Positions 63,627 through 64,000 of a stretch of DNA of 64,000 nt are shown piece by piece. The notes beneath the pieces are model-generated. The model was given only the letters and a program-made list of their open reading frames with translations, was not told the DNA's origin and did no database searches. The position numbers were made by a program, and so were the translations under genes. The stretch is from positions 62,001-126,000 of the forward strand of contig NZ_PCNZ01000004.1 of NCBI RefSeq assembly GCF_002975175.1. The letters are read 5' to 3'. The DNA is from Bacillus sp. MYb209 (GTDB lineage: Bacteria > Bacillota > Bacilli > Bacillales > Bacillaceae_G). Positions within the stretch are counted from its first letter, which is position 1. Every line of letters starts with the position of its first letter.

Positions 63627-64000
63627 TCACTTAATTGAAAATTGGAATTTCTCCCAAGGATTTAGATAATCAAGGAGAAAAATTTCTTCCTCAACTATCC
63701 TACCAACTACATTTGTTTTACCTGAATTCTGCATTTCTTTCAATGCAATTTGCAGTTCACCTTTATATTGTCCGTATAGCTTATTTTCAATTAAAATATC
63801 TCCCCTTCTAATATCAGGGGTATATGTTGGTTCAAATTCTTCTCGTTTATATTTTACACGTGATTGAGTCGAGCGAATAAGATATTCTGAAACGTCTCCA
63901 CGATAGAAATGAGGTTCTTCTAGCACAATCTTTTTTTCTAACTCTGTAATCGTATCATATAGTTCTATATTAAACGTACATAGCTCACGGTTTAATTTAC
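63627..64000 (-). CDS. Hypothetical protein (partial, N-terminus beyond window)
   Basis: The frame ends at 63627 and is open to the window edge, giving at least 124 residues. The visible part reads KLNRELCTFNIELYDTITEL, then EKKIVLEEPHFYRGDVSEYL and a mixed alpha/beta region ending FLLDYLNPWEKFQFSIK. The GTG at 63926 is internal and not a credible start. The family is not recognised. A strong terminator follows. Confidence 0.6.
   Translation of the reverse strand, partial: KLNRELCTFNIELYDTITELEKKIVLEEPHFYRGDVSEYLIRSTQSRVKYKREEFEPTYTPDIRRGDILIENKLYGQYKGELQIALKEMQNSGKTNVVGRIVEEEIFLLDYLNPWEKFQFSIK

Noticed and set aside
1-64000. CRISPR arrays, tRNA or rRNA genes, insertion sequences, prophage
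   Set aside because: No regularly spaced repeats, no tRNA-like cloverleaf with CCA end, no transposase or phage structural genes were seen on either strand.

Overview
The window comes from a low-GC, endospore-forming Firmicute, almost certainly a member of the Bacillus cereus group. The evidence is the gene content: a ColA-type collagenase, a Rap–Phr quorum cassette, a squalene-hopene/sporulene cyclase, a YfhD-type small protein, an S-box (SAM-I) riboswitch, a CcpA cre-like site and many ribosome binding sites of the form AGGAGG with ATG, GTG or TTG starts. It looks like chromosome: no phage, plasmid replication, IS or CRISPR genes were seen, and no rRNA or tRNA.

Left part (1–9.7 kb): a MerR-type regulator cut by the window edge; a cytosolic agmatine-deiminase-family protein; a bestrophin-like channel; a 24-residue hydrophobic peptide; a psiE gene broken by an in-frame stop; a second agmatine-deiminase-family protein that is a secreted lipoprotein; a serine hydrolase of the beta-lactamase fold; and an MFS transporter divergent from a LysR regulator, which overlaps a small DUF3916-like gene. 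From 9.4 to 15 kb come a truncated TetR remnant, an FAD aromatic monooxygenase, an ArsR regulator with its quinone-oxidoreductase-like partner, and SelO/YdiU.

Middle (15–38 kb): Rap and its Phr peptide; PaiB; a GlcD–DUF4260–GrpB operon; the collagenase with a cre-like site at its promoter; MgtC; a catechol 2,3-dioxygenase-type enzyme; an amino-acid ABC importer under a SAM riboswitch (so probably for sulfur amino acids); a VanW lipoprotein; a nucleoid-associated protein with a decayed duplicate of its tail; an exonuclease; a cold-shock gene with a putative leader-peptide attenuator; a flavodoxin behind a Fur-like palindrome; and an acetate transporter.

Right part (38–64 kb): an SDR reductase; a frameshifted creatininase; an ArgH-like lyase; a nucleoside hydrolase; the YhdT–PanF pantothenate uptake pair; an aldehyde dehydrogenase; a FabG paralogue; the hopanoid/sporulene cyclase; RarD and amino-acid permeases. 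A notable three-gene operon follows: a membrane-anchored von Willebrand A protein, a 1,120-residue tubulin/FtsZ-like GTPase and a 46-residue micropeptide. The window ends with an amino-sugar kinase/RpiR pair and a partial unknown gene.

The most unusual items are the VWA–tubulin-like–micropeptide operon, the csp leader peptide inside a terminator-like hairpin, and several recent gene decay events (psiE nonsense, creatininase frameshift, TetR truncation, duplicated nucleoid-protein tail). All assignments come from reading the sequence; no database search was run.
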